Shown: positions 1-5,620 of the stretch, piece after piece
Position numbering within the stretch: position 1 is the stretch's first letter
How the letters are laid out: every line of letters starts with the position of its first letter
DNA from: JAEZAF01 sp964395665
Lineage (GTDB): Bacteria; Chloroflexota; Anaerolineae; Aggregatilineales; Phototrophicaceae
Assembly (NCBI GenBank): GCA_964395665.1
Contig: CAYNDH010000114.1
Span: 1-14,992, forward strand
DNA length: 14,992 nt
Reading direction: 5' to 3'
Position numbers and translations under genes: made by a program
The notes under the pieces: generated by a model
What the model was told of the DNA's origin: nothing
Database searches by the model: none
Seen by the model: only the letters and a program-made list of their open reading frames with translations

Positions 1-76
1 CCGCATTGCTTGCAATGGCGCCCTGTCCGCACCGGTAACCAATTTCCAAACAGGTTCTAACCTGAATTTCAATCCC

Positions 77-111
77 CAGAGGCGATGCATTGCATTGCCT
101 CTGCTGCTTTT
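77..111 (+). terminator. Hairpin, possible terminator of a gene upstream of the window
   Basis: CAGAGGCGATGCA (77-89) and TGCATTGCCTCTG (91-103) form an almost perfect 13-bp inverted repeat with one G-U wobble; a few central pairs must open to make a loop. CTGCTTTT follows, a weak T tract on the + strand and absent on the - strand. No gene can be defined in 1-76; two reading frames end at TAA codons at 36-38 and 58-60, and either could be the tail of a + strand gene that starts before the window. The call as a terminator is an inference from the stem and modest T tract. Confidence 0.4.
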
Positions 112-137
112 GGCTGATGATTGATCTGACTAACCGC

Positions 138-167
138 TTGACTCGCGACTCGAAACCGGATTATCAT
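138..167 (+). promoter_or_regulatory. Sigma-70-type promoter for the abcF leader
   Basis: A -35 box TTGACT (138-143, 5 of 6 to consensus) and a -10 box TATCAT (162-167, 5 of 6) are separated by 18 bp. Transcription would start near 174-175, about 290 nt before the ABC-F start codon and about 130 nt before the terminator at 306-342. I found no comparably good promoter between that terminator and the abcF start, so this is the best candidate for driving abcF. The -10 box overlaps the end of an 11-bp inverted repeat arm (153-163). Confidence 0.55.
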
Positions 168-286
168 AGGCGCTATGACTTACTTTATGCACACCGGCCT
201 TTTCACACTGAACCTGATCGCAAGTGATGCGACCGGACCAAGGGGGAAATGCGCCTTGTGACCGGTGAGTTTTCGTAATCCGGTTT
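153..286. repeat. 11-bp inverted repeat flanking the leader ORF region
   Basis: AAACCGGATTA (153-163) is matched by its exact reverse complement TAATCCGGTTT (276-286). Inside lie further small inverted repeats: CATAG-GCG-CTATG (165-177), TCGCA-AGTGA-TGCGA (218-232), and CACCGG (192-197) with CCGGTG (262-267). GTTTG-TAA-CAAAC (283-295) overlaps the right arm. If transcription starts near 174 the left arm would not be in the RNA, so this is either a DNA-level symmetry, a structure in a longer transcript, or chance. Confidence 0.4.
175..261 (+). CDS. Possible 28-codon leader peptide
   Basis: ATG at 175 opens a 28-residue frame (begins MTYFMHTGLF, ends GPRGKCAL) stopping at TGA 259-261, 45 nt before the terminator stem. 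The ATG is at or within 1-2 nt of the start site predicted from the promoter at 138-167, so it could be read as a leaderless message. A weak ATAGG sits 4-5 nt upstream if the transcript is longer. There is no homology that I recognise, and a frame of this length can arise by chance, so its reality depends on the attenuator hypothesis. Confidence 0.22.
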   Translation: MTYFMHTGLFTLNLIASDATGPRGKCAL

Positions 287-305
287 GTAACAAACGTCAA
301 TCCGA

Positions 306-342
306 CGGCTGTGGGCGCATTCGCTCGCAGCCGTTTTTGTTT
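306..342 (+). terminator. Strong intrinsic terminator upstream of abcF
   Basis: CGGCTGTGGGCG (306-317), loop CATT (318-321), and CGCTCGCAGCCG (322-333) form a 12-bp stem with two G-U pairs. It is followed directly by TTTTTGTTT (334-342). It is a textbook + strand terminator, ending 121 nt before the ABC-F start codon. No gene with a recognisable product ends immediately before it, which is why an attenuation role or a small RNA is considered. Confidence 0.75.
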
Positions 343-463
343 GGATGCGCTCCGGTTCGCTGTCGGGCTGTCGTGCATCTGAAAGCTCACGTGCTGCTGC
401 GAATGTCTCCTGCGCCATATTTCCGAAAGACCGTTATCATGAACAACAGGAGATCAGAACATC

Positions 464-2173
464 ATGCACGTCCTCAATATCCATAACCTGACCGTCAGCT
501 ATCCGGGGCGCACCGTGTTCCGCGACCTGACCTTTGCACTCAGCACCCGTGACCGCGTCGGGCTGGTCGGCATCAATGGCGCGGGCAAATCGACGCTGTT
601 CAAGGCGATTCTCGGCGTCATCAGCCCTGATTCCGGTGTGGTGATGTACGCCAAAGGCGTCACCGCTGGCTATCTGGCGCAGGAGATCAGCCTGCCCGAA
701 GGCCAGACGCTGCTCGATGTCGCGCTGACACTGCCGCCGAAACTGGCCGAAGTCGAAGCACGTATGACCGTGCTGGAAGATCAGCTTGGCCTGCCGGAAG
801 TCTACGATGATTCCGATGCATTGGAAAAAGTGCTGGCCCAACAGGAACGAGTGATCGCGGAATACGTCGCGCTCGGCGGCCCGCAGCACAATTCCCGCGT
901 GCGTGAACTGCTCAACCGGCTCGGTTTCACACCAGATGACTATGATCTGCCAGCGGCTACGCTCAGCGGTGGACAGAAAAAGCTGGTTGCGCTGGTCCGG
1001 CTGGCGGTTGAACAGCCGTCTATCCTGCTGCTGGATGAGCCGGACAATCATCTCGATTTCTTCGCCAAACGCTCACTGGAGCGCTTCATCAAGTCCTATG
1101 ATGGCGCGGTGCTGATCATCTCGCATGACCGCTATCTGCTGGACGAGAGCGTGACGCATATCGCCGAACTGGAAGACGGTAAGCTGGAACTGTATACCGG
1201 CAATTACACCGCCTATACCACCGAGCGCGAACTGCGCCGCCTGCGTCAGCAGCAGCTTTATCAGACACAGCAGCGTGAAGTCGCCCGCCTTGAGGCGATG
1301 ATCAAGGATTTCGAGATGAAAGCCAAAGCTGACCTGAACGAGCGCCATGCACGTCAGGCCAGGAGCCGCCGTCGGATGCTGGAACGCTGGCAGCAGAGCG
1401 GGGATATGGTGGACGCCGTGCGCGACCGCCGCCTGATGGAGATGGAACTGGAAGGCGGACGCGGCAGTGAACTCGCGCTGCGGGCGATCAATGTCAGTGC
1501 CGGTTTCGACGATGATCTGATCCTGCTCGGCGTCGATCTGACCGTGCGGCACGGTGAGCGCGTCGGCCTGATCGGGGAAAACGGCGCGGGCAAGTCGGTG
1601 CTGTTCAGGGTGCTGCTTGGGCAAATGGAGCCGCTGGACGGTGTGGTCAAGGTCGGTCCCAGCACGCGCATCGGCTATTACGCGCAGGAACATCAGACGC
1701 TCGACGCATGGCTGGATCGCACAGCGGTCAATCTGCTTCAGGATACCCGTCCGATGTATGAGAGTGATGCCGTCGCCAGCCTGCTGAAATTCGCCTTCAC
1801 GTATGAACAGACGCGCCAGCCGATCCGCACCCTGAGCGGCGGAGAGCGCAGCCGTTTGCAGTTCATGCGGCTGATGCTGACGCAGCCCAATATGCTGCTG
1901 CTCGATGAGCCGACCAATAATCTCGATATCGCATCGCTGGAAGTGGTCGAGAATGCGCTGGAAGAATTCGAAGGCGCGGTGCTGGTCATCTCGCATGACC
2001 GCTATTTTCTTGATCGCATCGTTGATCGTGTCGTCGAACTGAAGGACGGCGCACTGACCGAATATGCAGGCGGTTACAGTGATTATCTCGTTGCGAAAGA
2101 GCGCCCCCAGCGCGTACCCGTTCTCGCGTCAGCAAATGGGAATGGCAAAAACGGTAAATCGGGGAAACGGTAG
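464..2173 (+). CDS. ABC-F family ATPase (cytosolic, ribosome-associated type)
   Basis: This 569-residue protein has two ABC ATPase domains and no membrane segment, the hallmark of ABC-F proteins, which bind the ribosomal E site and act as translation factors or antibiotic protection factors. Domain 1 has Walker A GINGAGKST (36-44), signature LSGGQ (167-171), Walker B ILLLDEPDNHLD (187-198, catalytic E192) and switch H221. A charged, coiled-coil-like linker of about 90 residues (245-335) corresponds to the arm that reaches into the ribosome. Domain 2 has Walker A GENGAGKS (371-378), LSGGE (457-461), MLLLDEPTNNLD (477-488, E482) and H511. The C-terminal tail is basic and Gly/Asn rich. Start ATG 464 follows AGGAG (448-452) by 11 nt. 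The first Walker B has Asp where most ABC-Fs have Thr (DEPTNHLD). The subgroup (EttA-, Uup- or resistance-type) cannot be assigned by eye. Confidence 0.95.
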   Translation: MHVLNIHNLTVSYPGRTVFRDLTFALSTRDRVGLVGINGAGKSTLFKAILGVISPDSGVVMYAKGVTAGYLAQEISLPEGQTLLDVALTLPPKLAEVEARMTVLEDQLGLPEVYDDSDALEKVLAQQERVIAEYVALGGPQHNSRVRELLNRLGFTPDDYDLPAATLSGGQKKLVALVRLAVEQPSILLLDEPDNHLDFFAKRSLERFIKSYDGAVLIISHDRYLLDESVTHIAELEDGKLELYTGNYTAYTTERELRRLRQQQLYQTQQREVARLEAMIKDFEMKAKADLNERHARQARSRRRMLERWQQSGDMVDAVRDRRLMEMELEGGRGSELALRAINVSAGFDDDLILLGVDLTVRHGERVGLIGENGAGKSVLFRVLLGQMEPLDGVVKVGPSTRIGYYAQEHQTLDAWLDRTAVNLLQDTRPMYESDAVASLLKFAFTYEQTRQPIRTLSGGERSRLQFMRLMLTQPNMLLLDEPTNNLDIASLEVVENALEEFEGAVLVISHDRYFLDRIVDRVVELKDGALTEYAGGYSDYLVAKERPQRVPVLASANGNGKNGKSGKR

Positions 2174-2243
2174 GTGCATAGCCCGGATTTCCTATCGGAT
2201 GTGAGCCATTGATCACACTCGCAGGATCGGGTTTGCCCGTACA

Positions 2244-2289
2244 ATGACAGAGGACATTACAGCGTTACAGCCTGTGATGCCTCTGTCAT
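2244..2289. other. Long imperfect hairpin between abcF and the next gene
   Basis: ATGACAGAGG (2244-2253) pairs perfectly with CCTCTGTCAT (2280-2289). Inside it, after a single bulged A, CATTACAG (2255-2262) pairs with CTGTGATG (2272-2279) with one wobble, leaving a 9-nt loop. This gives about 18 bp in total. There is no T run after either arm, so it is not a canonical intrinsic terminator. It could be a 5' UTR structure for the gene at 2331, a factor-dependent terminator of abcF, or a dispersed palindromic element. Confidence 0.5.
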
Positions 2290-2330
2290 GCTGTTTACAT
2301 TGATGCCCGTATTTATAAGGAGATCCTGTT

Positions 2331-3656
2331 ATGCTGCGTCCCGGCAGATTTTTACGTAACCTGTTTCTGATCCTGATCCTGCTGACCGTGTTCCAGTCGA
2401 TTTTGCAGGCTGCCCCACCCGTGATCGGTGGCTGCGCGATCTTGCCCGAAGATAACGCATGGAATACCAACATCTCGGATGCGCCGGTGCATCCACTGTC
2501 GAGCGTGTATATCAGCAATATCAACGCGAACGGCGGCGATTACCTACATGCTGACTTCGGCGAAGATCCGTCCTATGGCATCCCGTGGACGACGGTTGAT
2601 GCCAGCCAGCCGACCAGCGAAGTGGAGTTCGATTATGCTGACGAGAGCGACGCCGGGCCGTATCCGATCCCGAACGATGTGCCGATTGAAGCTGGCGGCG
2701 ANNNNNNNNNNNNNNNNNNNNNNNNNNNNNNNNNNNNNNNNNNNNNNNNNNNNNNNNNNNNNNNNNNNNNNNNNNNNNNNNNNNNNNNNNNNNNNNNNNN
2801 NCTGCGCTTCACCGTCAGCCGGACACAGCGCGCCTACGTCTATCCGGCGACGCATTACGCCTCAAACATCACTGATCCGGCCTATCCGCCGATGGGCCTG
2901 CGCCTGCGGATGAAGGCCAGTTACGACACATCCGACCTGACCGGGCAGGCGCTGGCTGTGGCGAACGCGCTCAAACAGTACGGCATGATCCTTGCCGACA
3001 ACGGCAGCAACTGGTTCATCAGCGGCGAGACCAACCCCAACTGCTGGAACGATGACGAGCTGAATCAGTTGAAGGATGTCCCCGGCACGGCGTTTGAGGT
3101 GATCGTCTCGCCTCCACCGCCTGCGGAAAACGATAATCTGATCCCCAACGGCGGCTTCGAAGGCGCAGATGGCACTAAGCAGGCGCTCAACTGGCAGGTG
3201 AAAAATGCCAGCGGCGAAAAGCGCATCTGCAATAAGGTCAGCGCGATTGACGGTGTGTATAAGCGGGTCGCTTATGCCGGACACTGTGCCTACAAGTTCA
3301 AAGGCGTCCCCGGAGAGCGCAGCAAACTCAAGCAGAAGGTGGCGGTGTCCGGTTACAGCAGCGGCGAAGGGTTCGATCTTTCCGCCTTCGCCAATGGTAA
3401 GAATCTCGGTGCAGGGGCAGCCCGCCTGATCATCAAGGCGAAACATGCCGGAGGCACCAAGGACAAGTGGACAGTTGCGCTCGGCGCAGGGACGTTTGAT
3501 TACACCCTGTTTCTGCAAAATGTCGCGCTGACCGGGACACCGACACAGCTTGTCGCGATCCTCAATTTCAAAGGCACATCGGGCAAAGTCGTGGTCGATG
3601 AAGTGACGTTCATCCCGACCATCGCCCGCACTACGGATCTGATCCCGCTGCCCTGA
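2331..3656 (+). CDS. Exported protein of an unnamed secreted family with C-terminal beta-sandwich domain
   Basis: An N-terminal signal peptide is visible (basic MLRPGRFLRN, then LFLILILLTV, cleavage probably near LQA-AP around residue 28). The mature part starts with GGCAILPEDNAWNTNISDAP and contains DFGEDPSYGIPW, RAYVYPATHYAS, PPMGLRLRMKAS, YGMILADNGSNWFISG and a WNDDELNQLKDVPGTAFEV block. I recognise this pattern from uncharacterised secreted proteins of actinobacteria, acidobacteria and chloroflexi; no biochemical function is known to me. From about residue 265 (NLIPNGGFEG) to the end lies a second domain resembling carbohydrate-binding jelly-roll modules of the CBM4/9 type. ATG 2331 is preceded by AAGGAGAT (2317-2324), a strong ribosome binding site. 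A 100-N gap (2702-2801) interrupts the first domain, so length and frame continuity across it are unverified, though the same frame is coherent on both sides. Confidence 0.8.
   Translation: MLRPGRFLRNLFLILILLTVFQSILQAAPPVIGGCAILPEDNAWNTNISDAPVHPLSSVYISNINANGGDYLHADFGEDPSYGIPWTTVDASQPTSEVEFDYADESDAGPYPIPNDVPIEAGGXXXXXXXXXXXXXXXXXXXXXXXXXXXXXXXXXXLRFTVSRTQRAYVYPATHYASNITDPAYPPMGLRLRMKASYDTSDLTGQALAVANALKQYGMILADNGSNWFISGETNPNCWNDDELNQLKDVPGTAFEVIVSPPPPAENDNLIPNGGFEGADGTKQALNWQVKNASGEKRICNKVSAIDGVYKRVAYAGHCAYKFKGVPGERSKLKQKVAVSGYSSGEGFDLSAFANGKNLGAGAARLIIKAKHAGGTKDKWTVALGAGTFDYTLFLQNVALTGTPTQLVAILNFKGTSGKVVVDEVTFIPTIARTTDLIPLP
2702..2801. other. Assembly gap (100 N) inside a coding region
   Basis: This is an exact run of 100 N, the usual placeholder for a gap of unknown size. 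It falls between the coding block ending at VPIEAGG and the block starting at LRFTVSRTQRAY. The number of missing residues is therefore unknown. Confidence 0.95.
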
Positions 3657-3673
3657 TGTTATTCTTACAACTT

Positions 3674-3720
3674 AAAAACTGCTTAGGTCGTTCATCGTTT
3701 CCGGCCTGAGCAGTTTTTTG
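3674..3720 (+). terminator. Intrinsic terminator after the 2331 gene
   Basis: AAAAACTGCTTAGG (3674-3687) pairs with CCTGAGCAGTTTTT (3705-3718) with a single G-U wobble, giving a 14-bp stem with a 17-nt loop. It continues into TTTTTTGTTT. The stop codon of the preceding gene is 18 nt upstream. It cleanly separates that gene from the promoter at 3732. Confidence 0.88.
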
Positions 3721-3731
3721 TTTCGCACCTA

Positions 3732-3777
3732 TTGACAAAAATTTTCTTTTAACACTACAATGTATATGTTACACATA
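3732..3777 (+). promoter_or_regulatory. Near-consensus promoter with a small palindrome downstream
   Basis: TTGACA (3732-3737, perfect -35) and TACAAT (3756-3761, 5 of 6 -10) are spaced by 18 bp in an AT-rich context, giving a start near 3768 and a leader of about 38 nt. TATGT-TAC-ACATA (3765-3777) is a 13-bp palindrome over the predicted start, a possible operator. It drives the 3806-4740 gene pair. Confidence 0.75.
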
Positions 3778-3805
3778 CATAGGGAATATTACAAAGGATT
3801 GCGAA

Positions 3806-4735
3806 ATGAGGCAAAAAAATCTCTTAACATTCCTTTCGACCACGAGTATTGTAATCCTCTTTATCGCGATGTCTGCCCGCCAGCGCACGGATGCACAGCA
3901 GCCACCACTTCCGCCGGAAAGCACCGCTGAGCCGCGTCCTGTGGATCGTGAAAAATACTCACCTGCCCGCTATGGCATTCCAGAGAAGCTCGCTGGCTTT
4001 GAGGTGTTAGCCGTCGTCACTCACGAACACAATCCGTGTTCGCCAGAGGATTTCATGAGTGTCTATATTCAGGTCCCACAGTCAACGGCAAGCGAATATC
4101 TGCAAAGCCCTACAGCAGCACAGATTGATGAAGCAATGGTGGAACTCAACAAGCTTTATCCTAAAGCCGGAATCAGCACCTTTGGCCCTTATGTTCATTC
4201 TGATGTCTTTTTTGCACAGCTCGATAAGACGATGCGTCAGGCACAGGAAGTCGTTGCATTAGGGCGGTGTTATCCGTTAGGCGGGCCTATTATGAGGGAA
4301 GAATCGCTTCCAGTTCCGCCGGAAAGTACCGCCGAACCACTCCCCGTAGATCGTGAAAAATACTCACCCGCCCGCTATGGCATTCCTGCGACACTCGCTG
4401 GTTTCGAGGTACTAGCGGTGGTGGCGCACGATCAAAATCCGTGTTCCCCAGAGGATGCCATTGTGGTTCATTTGCAGGGATCAGATAAAACATGGGATGA
4501 AGATCGACCCAATCAGACGTCTGCAAACATAACAGAAGCGTTGAATGAGTTGTTGGCACTGTATCCCAATGCCGTGATCAGCACATCCGACCGGATTGAT
4601 GATCTGGATACCTTCTTTATACAGCTTGAGCAAGCGAGTAGGATGAGTCAAGAAAGTGTCGCATCAGGGCGGTGTCTTCCTTGGGGTGGTAGCTCTATGG
4701 TGCTGACTCCAAGTGGCGAAGCTAAAGGTGAATAA
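3806..4735 (+). CDS. Exported protein with two tandem homologous domains, function unknown
   Basis: This is a 309-residue protein. A hydrophobic segment after a basic start (MRQKNLLTFL, then STTSIVILFIAMSA) looks like a signal peptide or anchor; the mature part begins near residue 30. It consists of two copies of one ~128-residue unit: 36-163 and 171-298, both starting PPESTAEP, followed by VDREKYSPARYGIP, LAGFEVLAVV, NPCSPED, a helix-like stretch (ELNKLYP / ELLALYP), and GRC near the end. Each copy has two cysteines at equivalent positions (C78/C155 and C213/C290), suggesting one disulfide per unit. I recognise no known domain. AAAGGA (3793-3798) lies 7 nt before ATG 3806. It is the first gene of a two-gene unit: the next ATG is 4 nt after its stop. 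The DNA is visibly more AT-rich than the flanking genes. Confidence 0.85.
   Translation: MRQKNLLTFLSTTSIVILFIAMSARQRTDAQQPPLPPESTAEPRPVDREKYSPARYGIPEKLAGFEVLAVVTHEHNPCSPEDFMSVYIQVPQSTASEYLQSPTAAQIDEAMVELNKLYPKAGISTFGPYVHSDVFFAQLDKTMRQAQEVVALGRCYPLGGPIMREESLPVPPESTAEPLPVDREKYSPARYGIPATLAGFEVLAVVAHDQNPCSPEDAIVVHLQGSDKTWDEDRPNQTSANITEALNELLALYPNAVISTSDRIDDLDTFFIQLEQASRMSQESVASGRCLPWGGSSMVLTPSGEAKGE
3911..4699 (+). repeat. Tandem duplication, 405-bp period, within the 3806 gene
   Basis: The copy at 3911-4294 and the copy at 4316-4699 align at a constant offset of 405 bp at both ends, so any indels in between cancel out. The first ~70 bp of each (CCGCCGGAAAG onward, through GATCGTGAAAAATACTCAC) are nearly identical in DNA, while the middle portions differ strongly in protein sequence. 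Confidence 0.85.
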
Positions 4736-4739
4736 GGTC

Positions 4740-5531
4740 ATGAAAACTCGCATTTTGATTGTATTCATCTTTCTATACATTGGTTTAATCGTCCTTTCCA
4801 CAACGTCACTGTTAACTGGGTCGGATGGAGATGAATTCCCTGTCTCACCTAACTATCGAGGATTTGCTATCGTAGAAAACACAGATGCGAGTATATATGT
4901 TGTTAATGGCCAGCACGCCCGGTTTTTTGCAAATTACCTGACTGGCATCCCTATCCCTCTGCCCGGTAGCTGGTTCGCATTGTTAAATAATGTTTGGACA
5001 AACACAGGACAATTCCTACAGAATGGGCTTGGTTGGTTCAATCCCAACTCCAGCGGTGGAGCAGTTGCGTGGACAACCACAGCCTATAATCTTCAACCAC
5101 AACTTTATCCAAATATTCCGTATGTTGGCGGACGTAATTATTTATTTGAAACCGGTGCCGGGAATGGCACGACTTGGAACCTGTGTGCTACTGACCTTAC
5201 GACCTTGGCTAGACACTGTATAGTCGCCAACAACAGTGGCACATATGCTTTGCAAAATACTGACACTTCTATATTTGTCGAGACCAACTTTGGCGATAGT
5301 TCATGGAAACATCATATTCAGGGGCAATTCAAAGTTAATGGTTTTCGAACAGTTAGAGGAGGTCTCACGTATTACTGGAATTCGATGCATCGTCATACCG
5401 CACATGCTTGCGGTAGTGGTTCATATCCGCCCATATACAACGCGACAACAAATACTGGAGCCATAAAAGGAAATCCAATCAACAATGGTAGTGTGGTAAT
5501 TCGTAAGTCCGGTGTGCCGCCAAGATGTTAG
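4740..5531 (+). CDS. Exported cysteine-containing protein, function unknown
   Basis: I chose ATG 4740 (263 residues) over an in-frame GTG at 4713: AAAGGTG (4724-4730) sits 9 nt before it, and the protein then starts directly with a signal peptide (MKTR, then ILIVFIFLYIGLIVLS). It begins 4 nt after the stop of the 3806 gene and its ribosome binding site lies inside that gene, so translation is probably coupled. The mature chain is rich in Asn, Gly, Thr and aromatic residues. It has four cysteines (149, 160, 224, 263), including a TTWNLCATD...RHC segment, a TSIFVETNFG strand and a HRHTAHACGSG segment. A secreted beta-sandwich fold stabilised by disulfides is plausible but not shown. I do not recognise the family. 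Base composition is the most AT-rich of the window. No terminator follows before the next gene. Confidence 0.8.
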   Translation: MKTRILIVFIFLYIGLIVLSTTSLLTGSDGDEFPVSPNYRGFAIVENTDASIYVVNGQHARFFANYLTGIPIPLPGSWFALLNNVWTNTGQFLQNGLGWFNPNSSGGAVAWTTTAYNLQPQLYPNIPYVGGRNYLFETGAGNGTTWNLCATDLTTLARHCIVANNSGTYALQNTDTSIFVETNFGDSSWKHHIQGQFKVNGFRTVRGGLTYYWNSMHRHTAHACGSGSYPPIYNATTNTGAIKGNPINNGSVVIRKSGVPPRC

Positions 5532-5620
5532 GCTTCTGATAAACTTTTCAAAATTGGGTGGGAACAAATCGCAGACCGTGTTCGTCACTGATACAAATCA
5601 CAAGAACGGAGACGAACATC

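Larger units (their letters stand above)
174..463 (+). promoter_or_regulatory. Candidate 5' leader / attenuator of the ABC-F gene
   Basis: The stretch from the predicted transcription start to the abcF start codon contains small hairpins (218-232, 283-295), a possible 28-codon ORF (175-261), an intrinsic terminator (306-342) and a 121-nt spacer leading to an AGGAG ribosome binding site at 448-452. Several antibiotic-resistance ABC-F genes in Firmicutes and Actinobacteria are known to be controlled by a leader peptide and premature termination, and this layout has the same order of parts. I could not find a convincing antiterminator pairing, so an alternative reading is a separate small RNA (about 174-340) placed before an independently transcribed abcF. 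Confidence 0.4.

Noticed and set aside
265..486. GTG-initiated + frame running from the leader through the terminator into abcF
   Set aside because: It crosses the terminator, has odd composition and overlaps the abcF start in another frame; no supporting homology.
1073..1996. Long open frame (307 codons) antisense to the ABC-F gene, and a similar one at 437-1051
   Set aside because: The + strand frame has complete ABC motifs. The antisense frames show no recognisable domain and arise from the codon bias of a GC-rich gene.
2862..3518. 218-codon minus-strand frame across the 2331 gene
   Set aside because: Composition is typical of a shadow frame (many Ala, Arg, Val, Gln); the + strand frame has a signal peptide, strong ribosome binding site and terminator.
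3806..5531. Toxin-antitoxin or immunity pair
   Set aside because: Both products carry export signals and neither has a recognisable toxin or antitoxin domain; the gene order alone is not evidence.
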